Shown: positions 22,600-33,059 of the stretch, piece by piece
How positions within the stretch are numbered: the first letter of the stretch is position 1
How the letters are laid out: the number at the start of each line of letters is the position of its first letter
From: Hymenopus coronatus
Lineage: Eukaryota > Arthropoda > Insecta > Mantodea > Hymenopodidae
Direction: 5' to 3'
Assembly (NCBI GenBank): GCA_030762935.1
Contig: CM060900.1
Coordinates: 385,386,132 to 385,450,131 of the forward strand
Length of the DNA: 64,000 bases
The notes under the pieces: generated by a model
What the model saw: only the letters and a program-made list of their open reading frames with translations
The model's database searches: none
Told to the model about the DNA's origin: nothing
Made by a program: the position numbers and the translations under genes

Positions 22600-22980
22600 G
22601 TTTTTTCACACAAGCCGTTTGTAGGACAGGAATTGGATAGGGTGATTCAGAATGAAAAGATCAGTGCCATAGGGGGTTGTTCTGCAACTGAGCTAACATG
22701 TCAACATGCCGGCATAGCTCAACTGACTCACATGTTTCCCGGTAAACCACAAGGTGTTCTCAAATTATTTTGAGATGACAACCCCAATGGCGCCTTACAA
22801 TGTTGTAAATGCTTAAGTCCCAGGATTCATAGTATAGCCAACTATTACGGTCAATAGTTTGCTAGCCAGTTGAGAAATTCAACGCTATGCCGGCAGAGCA
22901 ACTGGCTAGAGATCGGGAGAGCCGCGGTTCAAATCCCGGCTATGGCATTGAATTTTTCAGTCTGACTCTACCTACCTAAC
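22600..22980. repeat. SINE C element 2, inverted pair
   Basis: From left to right there is a minus-strand tail (CACACAAGCCGTTTGTAGGA), a decayed minus head (CAACTGAGCTAACATG), and the central block in plus sense (GTAAACCACAAGGTG, CTCAAATTATTTTGAGATGA, AGTATAGCCAACTATTA). A plus-strand tRNA-like head follows (CGCGGTTCAAATCCCGGCTA) and then TTGAATTTTTCAGTCTGA. Thus two units face away from each other with the block at the centre, as at 36.65-37.08 kb. Confidence 0.65.
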
Positions 22981-24730
22981 CTTGAGTTGTCTAAGGATCC
23001 CCTCCATGTTTGTGCCCGTATCGTCCAGATGTGGTCATCTCTTGAGTCTCTACTGTCATGCCCTCCACCCAAGGAAGCTCTAAGCCTCACAGCCTGCGTG
23101 AGGTGCTCTAACCCGTTTGGGGGTAGGGGGCCCATCCGTACCTTAATCTTTGATGCTTTAGGTTTATTTTAATATAAAGTGTTTGTAAAGGCATGCATAT
23201 ATTTGACTAAGAATTTCACATATTCGAGATTTATATGGTTTATGGGACATCCATAATATAAGCAAACGGGCTCATTCGGAAAAGTGTTTTTAATTTTCTA
23301 TCAATGTTACAAAGTAATTTGTGATCTTTTATAGCGTCTATGCTATTATTTTCAGTTTTAAATTAATTATGTTACACCCACTTTAACCATTCAGTTCTTA
23401 CCACAATAATATGCATTAATGGAGTACTTACCTGAGTAAAATTCCGACGAGTAACGGAATACACACACAAGATCAGCACTACTAGTAATTATGCCCGAAT
23501 AAAACTAAGGAGAATACACGTTTATAGAAAGTGTTATATTTTTGAATGTAAGTTGGCTTTTGAGGATAGCCTAATGAGTTTGATAACAAATGAGGATTAT
23601 TAAGATTGCTAGATAGATTATTAAATCCAGTGTATTGACCGCAGTTGAGTTTCAATGAGTAGAGTTACTTGACGTTCCAGCTGGTGGAGAGTAAAGACGA
23701 CTCCTGGGAAAACAGATAGGAGTGAGTCAGCTTAGGGTATCCTAATTGGATAAGAAAGAATATACAGTCGGGGCTTTCCAGAGAGATTTGTAAATATGTG
23801 TAGAGCCGCACCGGACATCGCGGAGTTAGGTGTTGTGTCTTCCGGCTGTCTATAAGACGTCTGTCTGATAGTGCATCTTACGGAGTCTTTATGTGTTGAT
23901 GTTGTGAAGTCGCTCGTAAGAATTATTTGTTTTGGTGGCTAAAAGGCATCCTGGACGGTTGTTTCATTTCCTTCAATGCCAGTGCTCTGTCTTTGTAGTT
24001 AGGTTTCCTCCATAAACTTGTATTTAATTTAATAAGCATTGATGGTGAACTGAAGGATACACGAATTTGCTGAATACGTAACAGCAAAGTAGAATATGAA
24101 ACATGGCTTGCGCAGTGCTATTTGAAATATATTCCAATACAAAAACGTTATATATTTTTTATCGTTTCATATACCACAAGTGGTGCAAAATGCATGAATG
24201 CTCGGAAGAGAATTTATGGTGGCGTTAACCTGAGTGTGTTGACGATCTAATATTAGATATGCGGAAGATTAACTCAATTAACTCAATATATATATTTATT
24301 TATTTTAACACCTTTTGGAAACAACATAATTGAAGTATAGCTTAAACTTAAAATCCAATCCTTAATTTGGTGTATGCCATGTTCAAATAGTAGACTCAAA
24401 CATATACTTTTCTAAAGATATTTGTATTAATTATTCACCAGGAAACAAATTATATGGCATTAACCAACATTTGTATTTGAATTTTAAATGGAATTAAAAA
24501 GGTGTCCCACATTGATAGATAGCTATACTACATAGATATAATTTAAACACATATTCAATTTGTGTTTAAATTTCTTTGTAAAAGAATACCTGAGATTTGA
24601 AGCAGCCACATTTATAATGTTACATTGTCTTAAAACACTACCAATATCCACACTATCAGCTAAATTAGATGTTTCATTCTTAGTCCCATCGTGTTGTTAT
24701 TAATCTGCCATTTTTGTCCGTAGAATGTAA
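22981..24730. other. Stretch with no recognised gene
   Basis: The first 150 bases (to about 23,140) are GC-richer and contain CCCGTTTGGGGGTAGGGGGC, possibly the body of another retroelement next to SINE C2. The rest is AT-rich. A short perfect inverted repeat, ATTTAAACACA / TGTGTTTAAAT, lies at 24,541-24,571. Confidence 0.35.
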
Positions 24731-24738
24731 CAAAGCTA

Positions 24739-25122
24739 TTGATCAAAGGATGTAAGCTTGCTGAAGACAAAGGCAACATTGCAAAAGTGGCAGAAGCAGT
24801 AAAAGGAAAGATGGCAAGCGTTAGGTCTCAGATCAGTCAACAGTTATTAAACTTGTCCCTCACGTCTTCACAACATCGTTCAATCAACTGGGTCTCGACA
24901 TCAGCGCGCTGTATTCGCAGCAGTTGGGCTTCATTTCTTCAGGTTTTCTTGCTCTTTTCCGATTTACAAGCCGTCTTCTCTCTCTGGATGATAGCTAACT
25001 TGAGAGCCATCACGACCTCTTGCCCTTGCTCAGCACAATATGGAGCTACCATACAGCAATGTAGTACTTCTGGGCAGTATACAGAAGTATGTCAAGAAAA
25101 TATTGTTACGACCCACCTTTAG
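24739..25122 (+). other. Unrecognised 127-codon open frame
   Basis: An ATG at 24,739 opens a frame of 127 codons that is richer in Ser, Gln and Ala than the surrounding AT-driven frames. It starts IKGCKLAEDKGNIAKVAEAV. I know no family for it. No TATA, splice or polyadenylation context makes it convincing, and it may be part of an unidentified repeat. Confidence 0.12.
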
Positions 25123-25257
25123 CTACAGAAGGTAGAGCATATTTAGTTTACAAGTTATTTATCGACCAGATGAGTGTACATGCAAATTCTAGGGTAAACA
25201 TGAGGGAATTAATAAATCTAACACAATAGTAAACATCATTTTTTACCTTAGAGGTGT

Positions 25258-25269
25258 AAGTGTGTGTGT

Positions 25270-25305
<36 letters not shown>
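25258..25305. repeat. (GT)n microsatellite
   Basis: About 45 bases of GT repeats with one TATG interruption. Confidence 0.95.
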
Positions 25306-25308
<3 letters not shown>

Positions 25309-27470
25309 TGACAGACTCAGCATGGAAGCGGTGGTAGGTTCTTGTAGACCAATTCTGATCGGTGGTGCTTTTGCGCCCAAGAAACTTCTAACTTTATGTT
25401 GTAGTGCCACTCACAGATGTCTGTTTACCCGATAGTCAGAAGGCAGAGTTTGCAGAACGCTGGATCGAACGCTCCATCTTCTTAAATAAGGTTTACAACC
25501 CTTATAGGGGGTTTTGAATTATGTCGTCAGCATTACCATATGTGGTGGTTAACATCCTAGTTTTTATGAAATCACAGGTAAAAGGATGTTCTTATGGAAT
25601 GACCGTTATTCTATACTTAACAAATTTAATTCTATATGTCTTGCTGTCCATGATTTTATTAAACATGTCACATATTTCCATAAGACTCCCGCAAAGCAAA
25701 TACCTCGATATGATCACAGAAAAACACTGCCCACTCCCAGTAGAAATTAAACAAGCTTCCTGGAGGAGAACTAGAGCAGATTAGAAAAATGACACATACA
25801 ATTTATGCACAAAATCAATATACTTCTAAAATTACACTAAAACAACTAATACCCTCTAAATTATTCCCCCAGTTTGGTCAAATAGAATAAACATTCGTAC
25901 GCCCACACTGTAGGAATATGTCTCTGATAGCATACGCACAATCCCTTACAGCCTTTTCACCAATTTTACATTGCATACAGTCCAGTGTATGGAATCGTGC
26001 AGATATAGGGCGCAGTGGTTTATGTTGGTAAGGAAACACAAACCACTGCTGCAACCCCCAGCACTCGCCCATAGCTATTTCTAGTACTCATTTAATGTCT
26101 GCTTTTCTCAACCCATATTTCTTCGCTCCTGAGCATGAAATCAACCTGCATCCATGGGTTAATGTTGAGCGTCTCATTTCTAACATCAAACCAATACAAA
26201 ATGGGCTAATCCAGGGAAGTGTGAAGACCATCATAAAAAGCATACCTTCCTGCCACTAAGGTGAAACATTTCCGCCCTTACTCTTCCCTTTAGCTACACA
26301 TCTAGACTTGCCCTTTATTGCCAGTGTTCGTTTTGTGCGTGTGTGTGTGTGTGTGTGAATGCTTTGAATTGATATTAATCAGAGATTGACTAAGTCATGA
26401 TTGTTTTGTAATACAGATAGTATTGGATTTACACCAACATTAAATGAAGAAAAAGACTATATGAAGTTACAAGCATCGGCACGTTTCCGTGCATTTGAAT
26501 CCTGCGCTTAAAGAAGCAATTACTATTAGCTGACGCTTCCATTAGATGCATCTATATCTGCAATTGCCGGTATAATGGTTCTTTATGAAGCAGCTCCAGT
26601 GCAAACGTAACACAAAATTATTGACTAGCTGGGGGTTTAGCTTCTGATTATGCAGGGCATGTTATGTGCCTTGCTGTCTGCTAACCTGTGTTTAGGCTTG
26701 CAATGTATCTTCTAGATGGCTAAACGAGAAGACATAAACCCGACCTTTGAATCTACCAAAAGAAACAAAGAAAGAAAAAACGGAATTGGCGTGGAAGAGT
26801 TTTGATATAACGGGTTTTAATAAACCCAATTTCAAATGTGGGAAGTGTTAGAAAGTAAATAAACTTTCCAGACTTTATTTAGAAAGGCAAAGGCTATATT
26901 TTCAAATGTTGTATGTCGGTGTTCAGTGTTTTATGTTTTATGTTCCAAAATTGACAGAGGAATACTCATTATTCAATTTAACGAATCTATCTTTCAAAAA
27001 TCGGGAGAAAGTTCACCTAACCAAACTAAACAGCCATGTTTATGCACGAACATGCTACTGACTCTATTGCTCAGAGAGTAATTATGATACTTTGGTTTGA
27101 CTCCTGCTTGACTCGGAATAAACTGAGTGTTCATTTTATCAGTGACTTTCCGCGCAAGAAACGCTGTCATTATGCCATAACTGAAGAAGCCAGTTTATAT
27201 TTTGCAAACCTCTAGTGACAGTAGGCATAATTCATGTAATACCATCCTGATTAGGCCAATTTGATATTGTCCTTCCAGCGACATATTTACATACTCAATG
27301 GGATGCCGTACTGATGAGGGGATTTGAATAAACTCACTCTAGCCACAGGAGAACCCACTTAATCTGGTGTCATACAAATTATCTAACTTGAATATTAATT
27401 ATCTAGCGGCGGTGTTCATACTTTTAATTTAAAAATTGGTATCATCTCTATATAACGTATAAATCATATT
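25306..27470. other. Stretch with no recognised gene
   Basis: Apart from a second short (GT)n at about 26,337-26,358, I see no coding or repeat signature. Frames at 25,521-25,784 (+) and 25,878-26,072 (-) are unremarkable. Confidence 0.4.
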
Positions 27471-27528
27471 TATATGTTGCTTCTATTTTGTCGCTTTAGC
27501 GATAATATTACTCAACTACAAACACAAG

Positions 27529-27996
27529 GTGTGTTGTGTTCATATCCAGTGTATCAACAAAAAATGTTTTACAGCCACCGCAACGTCCCAACGACTACGA
27601 GAATTTTCTGGAGGGATGAGTCCGGAAACTTCCGCAAGATTCAGTCTATCTCTCGCTACTGCTTCTGTAGTTTATCGGCTGTATATTATCGGTCAGCCAG
27701 TCAATCTGCCATTCAGCGCCTTCGCCATAAATTTGGGCCATAGGCGCTCCAAAAAGCGCTTGATCAAGCCAATCAAGATAAATCACCAACAGCTTTTATC
27801 GGGATTGGCACCGAAAGGGATATACCACACACTTACCATGGATTATTACCTCATTCGAGCCGTCCCAGGAACGTTGCAGATTGCCCTGTTGGAAGATAGG
27901 GCAATACATGGTCACCCTCCTATAGTACAGCACTGTTCGCCACAGGATCATAGTATACCCTCAATCAGCCATTCACCAGCATCAGCTGCTTCCTAA
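27529..27996 (+). other. Unrecognised 155-codon open frame
   Basis: The frame from an ATG at 27,529 to TAA at 27,994-27,996 has a less AT-driven composition than its neighbours (HRRSKKRLIKPIKINHQQ, ALLEDRAIHGHPPIV). A minus-strand frame at 28,051-28,233 (NCVVIHKDGQEITPQSG) follows. Together they may mark an eroded retroelement, but I cannot assign a family. Confidence 0.15.
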
Positions 27997-28379
27997 CAAG
28001 AAGAAGTATCCACGGAATACAAGGTTGACCGGAGTCATACCACTGTATTCTTAACTGTAGCTCTGTAGGCTAGGAGGAATAACAGCATACCCCAGTCTCG
28101 CTGGTGGCTGAATACCACTTTGCGGAGTTATTTCTTGGCCGTCCTTATGTATCACTACACAATTCCCTTCGACTTTGATAAGCGGAGTGGTACGGGTCAT
28201 GTGTATATCAAAAGATTGAAACAGTTCTCTCATAAGATTCGTCCCCAGAGGAATGCGAACCGGCAGAAGAAGTCATTCACCAGTGCATTTGGGAATAAAT
28301 TATACTCTATGGCACATTTTAAAACATGGTGCGCTAAACTAACCCTAGCAGTAGTCACAATGTTCAAGTTTTAAAATAA

Positions 28380-29430
28380 ATGGTTTTGTGATAAAAGAAG
28401 TTACATTATAAGTCAATTATTAAAATAGATATCTGCCCAATAATCTTATAAAATCATGTATAAAATCATCAAACGTTTATATGACGTATTATTTTGGCAC
28501 ATTTCTTAACCATTGCAAGTTGAATTTAAAGCTCCAACAATATAAATTGCAAGAAAACGTAGAACTCAAAAGCAGTAAACATCATTCATTTAACAAGAGA
28601 GGAATATTAATATTATTTTACAAGACTAATAATTTTGTTTGTTTGCGAGGGCGTTTACAGCTACGCAGATCTTCATGTACTTTGGAACGCTTAGACCAAG
28701 CAACCCTCCCTTGTGGAGTAACCGCCACTGACCGTATCTCATCGCATTCTGTTGTTATTTTAATAATGGGGGAGATAGGGCCATGCGACTAACAAATCCC
28801 CTTTCTGTTCCTCCAGCAAAAACAACATCCCTTTCTCCAGCGTAGGCAGGTTTTTGTGTTGACTGCTTCTCTTTTAGTTACACAGTTAACTTGGTGAAAA
28901 GTTCCCGGGTCTAAATTGAGCTCAACGTCGTTTTTGCCACTTTGTGAAATATTTTGAAACTTTGCTAATGTGAACGTGATAGTGTTGAGTGTCATCATAA
29001 TTAATTTATCGCGCCGGCTTGAAAACATCAGTAGCCCAAGACGGAAGCTGTATTACAATTTGCGGGAGTTAATTGGAATGTCATTTATTGCAAATGAACA
29101 CTTTAGGCATTTATTACCATCATCTGCTTCAGTATAAGATCGATGGGTTGGTATTCCTTGAAACCAAAATTAATTTAATTTGTAAGCGATATACTTATTC
29201 AGGTTTCTGGGGTTTATGTCACTGTCACTTGTAGCTTCACAGTAGAGGAAATTGAGATACTTGTACTAGAGATATTTAGAAGAAAAATAAAATAATGCAG
29301 TGCTAGATGGGCTCTTATATTCGATTTAGAAACCCGCAAAGCATTCATAATAGGTCAACTATCATGGAAAGTGACGAATATTCAGGGAGCCTATGTCTGG
29401 TTCATTTCACTAACCACATACACATTTTAA
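28380..29430. other. Stretch with no recognised gene
   Basis: Short frames only (28,481-28,792 plus; 28,789-29,028 minus). I see no family signature. Confidence 0.4.
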
Positions 29431-29441
29431 GGACGTTGAAA

Positions 29442-29734
29442 TGAAATGAAATGGCGTTTATTAAGGACACTCTTTAACTGCTATGGTTCTCAGCGTCCCA
29501 TTCTATACTGGGCGTGAAATACCTTAATTTTACTAAAAGTCTTCTATCAGGGTTGAGGTTATTTTACTTGCCGTAAATCTACGACATGGGCCAAACGGCA
29601 TTAGCTCCCCTCAGAAGGAAGCCATGCTAAGACTTTTTACGCCCGAAAAAATCCGTCGTCCTCCGCCGGGTTTGACCCCGCGTTCTTGGGTATACGAAGT
29701 TAGCATGATAACCTTTACACCACGGATGGCATGG
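29442..29734 (-). repeat. tRNA-derived SINE, family A copy 2 with target duplication
   Basis: The minus-strand copy runs from a head (GGTGTAAAGGTTATCATGCT, GGGGTCAAACCCGGCGGAGG) to the 3' end AACGCCATTTCATTTCATTT. It is bordered by an exact 11-base duplication, GGACGTTGAAA, at 29431-29441 and 29735-29745. Duplication of this size is what LINE-driven retrotransposition leaves. Confidence 0.88.
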
Positions 29735-29745
29735 GGACGTTGAAA

Positions 29746-30410
29746 CTGTTCATCTGACAATATAGGTTAATTATTTCTGCTAACAGAACACACACATGGC
29801 ATTTTGTTCACTTAAAACGTAAAGCACAATGGCTTGTTCATCGCGTCATTTACAGAGATCTGTTTCGGATTTGTGGAAAATTAGTATGCATCATATTATT
29901 TACTATTCTGAAATAGTTTGTTTTTGCCTTCAAAGTAAATTTAGTTGGTTGAGTTACTCAGAAATTTTCCCTAGGAATATTTTTAATCGTGTTTATCCCA
30001 GTTTAAATAAATCCGTAAGTGCTGTTTTTCAGTAATTTTAAAACTGTAGCCCATATGCCATATATGCATTACTTATTATTTCACGTCTATATTGCTATTT
30101 GTTTTTATTCTTACAGATATACTATATTGTTACAGAAGAGCGACTTGAAAATCTATTCAGTTAAACAAATCAATGTTACTTAAGAGTAGCTCGAAAGGTA
30201 TGGTTCTTAATCTACCAAAATGAATGTAATTATGAGTTAAAATGTTAATTGATCATCATTACACGGAAATTTGGAAACTGACCAGGTGTGCAAAAATGGA
30301 AAAATCTATACTATGGGTTATAAATTCATATTGATTATTTCGATTTACTTTATTTGCTTCAGGTCAAAATCAATTATGTATAATGCATTTATAATTTCTG
30401 ATATATATTC
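29746..30410. other. AT-rich stretch before the CATA array
   Basis: No recognised feature. A short frame at 29,829-30,035 is unremarkable. Confidence 0.4.
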
Positions 30411-30417
30411 ACATAAT

Positions 30418-30436
30418 AAACACACACATACATACA

Positions 30437-30470
<34 letters not shown>

Positions 30471-30860
30471 CATACATACATACATACATATATACATACA
30501 CACATACACGCATACATACACACATACATACATACATACACACATACATACACACATACATACATGCATGCACACATACATTCATGCATACATACATGCA
30601 TACATAATACATACATGCATACATACATACATACATACATACATACATACATACACACATACACGCATACATACACACATACATACATACACACATACAT
30701 ACACACATACATACATGCATGCATACATACATTCATGCATACATACATGCATACATAATACATACATGTATACATACATACATACATACATACATACATA
30801 CATACATACATACATACATACATACATACACACACATACATACATACACACACACACACG
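30418..30860. repeat. (CATA)n microsatellite with an internal duplication
   Basis: About 440 bases of CATA repeats with CACA, CGCA, TGCA and TTCA variants. The variant pattern containing CACATACACGCATACATACA starts at 30,501 and again at 30,656, and CATTCATGCATACATACATG starts near 30,580 and again near 30,731. A block of about 150-155 bases has therefore been duplicated as a unit. The His/Thr/Tyr and Met/Tyr/Val/Cys open frames across it are artefacts. Confidence 0.97.
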
Positions 30861-30869
30861 CTTGTGCGT

Positions 30870-31305
30870 ATCGCACTTGTTTCTTCTTCTGCTCCAGTTT
30901 CTTCTTTTGCTATCGGAACTGAGTAGGATGTTTGTAGCTTTGTGACGTATATCCTTCTTCTTAGCATTGAAATCTTTAGAGAACGGTTTCCTAAGAGGAG
31001 CTTTTCAGGGTCTTAGGTTTTTCACTACCTTCAAGATCAAAAGGGTGGAAGTAGCCATGCATCCAAAAGTTGCATACGCCGTTGTGGACCTAGCTTAGAA
31101 GCAAACAAAGGCAAGGAAAGAGAGGATTAGTGGTATGCAAAAATATGTTTTGTGAACTGGTACAAGTGGGTCTCAAACGTAATAGACAGTATAGCTTAAA
31201 TGTAGTCCATTGTTGCCGCATGTTTTTTACGTACTTTAAAACTTTGGAGCCCAGCTCCAATAGGTATACTAATTCAATGTCATCTTGCAAATTATGCATC
31301 ACCAA
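30870..31305. other. Stretch with no recognised gene
   Basis: No family signature is seen. A minus-strand frame (31,090-31,314) and an overlapping plus-strand frame (31,130-31,342) are unremarkable. Confidence 0.35.
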
Positions 31306-31307
31306 GA

Positions 31308-31552
31308 ATGTCATTTTCTATTTTAACGCCCGCCTTTACTAGTTATGGCTTCGCAGTCGATGAAACAGATATACATGAAATAAAGAGGGAATACCGGTGG
31401 AATGCAATGGCAGGGAGCCGAAAAATACGGAGGAAACCTGCCTCTGCGCCGCTTTGTCCACCACAAATACCACCTGCGTCACGTGGGATCGCCTTTGTGA
31501 GAGGCGAGTGTTTAGCCACTCGGACGCGACGCGGCCAGCTTCAAATACTGAA
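31308..31552 (-). repeat. tRNA-derived SINE, family G copy 1
   Basis: The minus strand reads a Leu/Ser-tRNA-like head (GCGTCGCGTCCGAGTGGCTA, ACTCGCCTCTCACAAAGGCG) and the shared body with TTGTGGTGGACAAAGCGGCG and GGCGTTAAAATAG at the end. The internal TGGAATGCAATGG block is shared with the copy at 50.2 kb. Confidence 0.75.
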
Positions 31553-31559
31553 GTGTGTG

Positions 31560-32190
31560 CACTGCTATTTCAGGCAATTATAAGGCACTTTATCTCTCCT
31601 GTTTTTAATGCTTCGAAATACGTTTTTATATGCATAAAAATATATCAAACATAGATATATAAAACGAAAAGGTATTAATTTTGTATCATCATTTCTTACG
31701 CTTGAGAAAATTGCGTTCAGGTGGGTGGAATGCTGTAAGACAGCAAAGAATGAACGATGCACCTCACTGTGTTCTGCACTATACCATTGTGTCTATATTG
31801 CGCTACCCTTGCGTATTTTTGCTTTCCTCGCCCTTTTCGCTTTCTATATAATTGCGTCCTTTCATTCGTTCTTTTCAAGTGTTTCTCTTTGTTCAGAAAT
31901 ATTTCATCTCCTGCAAGCTTCTATAACTCCAAAACAATAAATATTTACGTAAACTACAAACTAAATAACCTAGATTAACACTTCACAATGATACACACGC
32001 CACAAAAAATGCTTTAAAAACTAATGTTAATCTTTACTAAAAGCACACCAACTGCCCTCAGCTGAATAAATGGATGATTATTGTTTGTCATAGATACTGA
32101 ATGTAAGAGGTTACAGGATCCCGTCTTGTTTTAAAACATTCCCAAACCCTTTTCAACGCCTTCTCTCACGAGGTCCCTTTTGTAATCCCA
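31560..32190. other. Stretch with no recognised gene
   Basis: Phe- and Ser-rich frames at 31,725-31,978 reflect composition only. Confidence 0.35.
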
Positions 32191-32199
32191 TCAACAAAA

Positions 32200-33043
32200 A
32201 AGCTGATGTGTTCCATTCATATGACTTTCTCTACATCTCTTCAATAAGTTATTGTTAAAAAGCTTATGCTTCTAATTACTTCATGCTAATCAAGACAAAA
32301 ATAGCAGAAATAGTCTCATTACTTGCTTTCTTGAAAGTAAAAGCTAAATAAGGGAGTCTATAGGTTAAAGTGATAGTCAAAAGCTGGTTGCTATGTGACT
32401 GAAGTTCCTTTGATTATATGGACAAGTGATGACAAATTCCTGTATAAGAAAAGTATAAGTTTTTTAAAGCTGAAACCAATAACAAGGAATATCTCAAAAG
32501 CAATCAACTCCACGAAAATATGTATATGACATAAATTGTGTGTTTTATCAGGTCCTACATGTTTTGTGTATTAAGTTTTTGTGTATCTCTTACGGTTTAC
32601 CAGTTATAAAAATTCAATAATAAGCATCCAGAATAAAGAAAGCTATTCCCAGAAATTTCAAGAAATGCATTTTATTTGGCATGTATATTAAATATTAGAG
32701 ATTTTAGCCAAAATCGATAGAGTCATTTTTGAGAAAATCGAACTTTTTAAAATTCTTTCTATGTAAAGGGTAGCTTGGGGTAGTGGGATTTTCTGGAGCA
32801 TTTTCGTTTCACATCCTTGGAAGATATCAAACTTAAATACCAAGTTTGGTATTTAACGGTCTCTTCGTCTTTTCCTCAGGCACACACTCAAACACACACA
32901 CACAAGGAACTTTTTCCAAAAATGCTTTTTTTGGAATATGGGGGACACAAAACATGTGTTTCCGGTGAAATCTTGGTATCAAATTTTTGGGTACAATACA
33001 ATACGTTCTCTATACACTATGTACATAGTACGTGTAGAAAAAG
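32200..33043 (+). repeat. Interspersed repeat L, copy c (uninterrupted)
   Basis: This is the best intact copy, about 845 bases. It starts GATGTGTTCCATTCATATGA and ends in the palindrome TTCTCTATACACTATGTACA/TAGTACGTGTAGAAA, whose core ACTATGTACATAGT (33016-33029) is perfectly self-complementary. Landmarks between them include CTAATCAAGACAAAAATAGC, GGTTTACCAGTTATAAA, CACATCCTTGGAAGATA and AAGTTTGGTATTTAACGGTC. No coding capacity is recognised. Confidence 0.8.
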
Positions 33044-33059
33044 TAAAAAGGTTCCCACC

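Noticed and set aside
30418..30860. CRISPR-like array
   Set aside because: It consists of uninterrupted short repeats with no unique spacers, in animal DNA.
30271..30967. Several open frames of His/Thr/Tyr or Met/Tyr/Val/Cys on both strands
   Set aside because: They are translations of the CATA array, which has no stop codon in most frames.
32200..33043. Repeat L as a Helitron
   Set aside because: A palindrome near the 3' end fits, but the TC start, CTRR end and A|T insertion site were not found, and tandem junctions are not explained.
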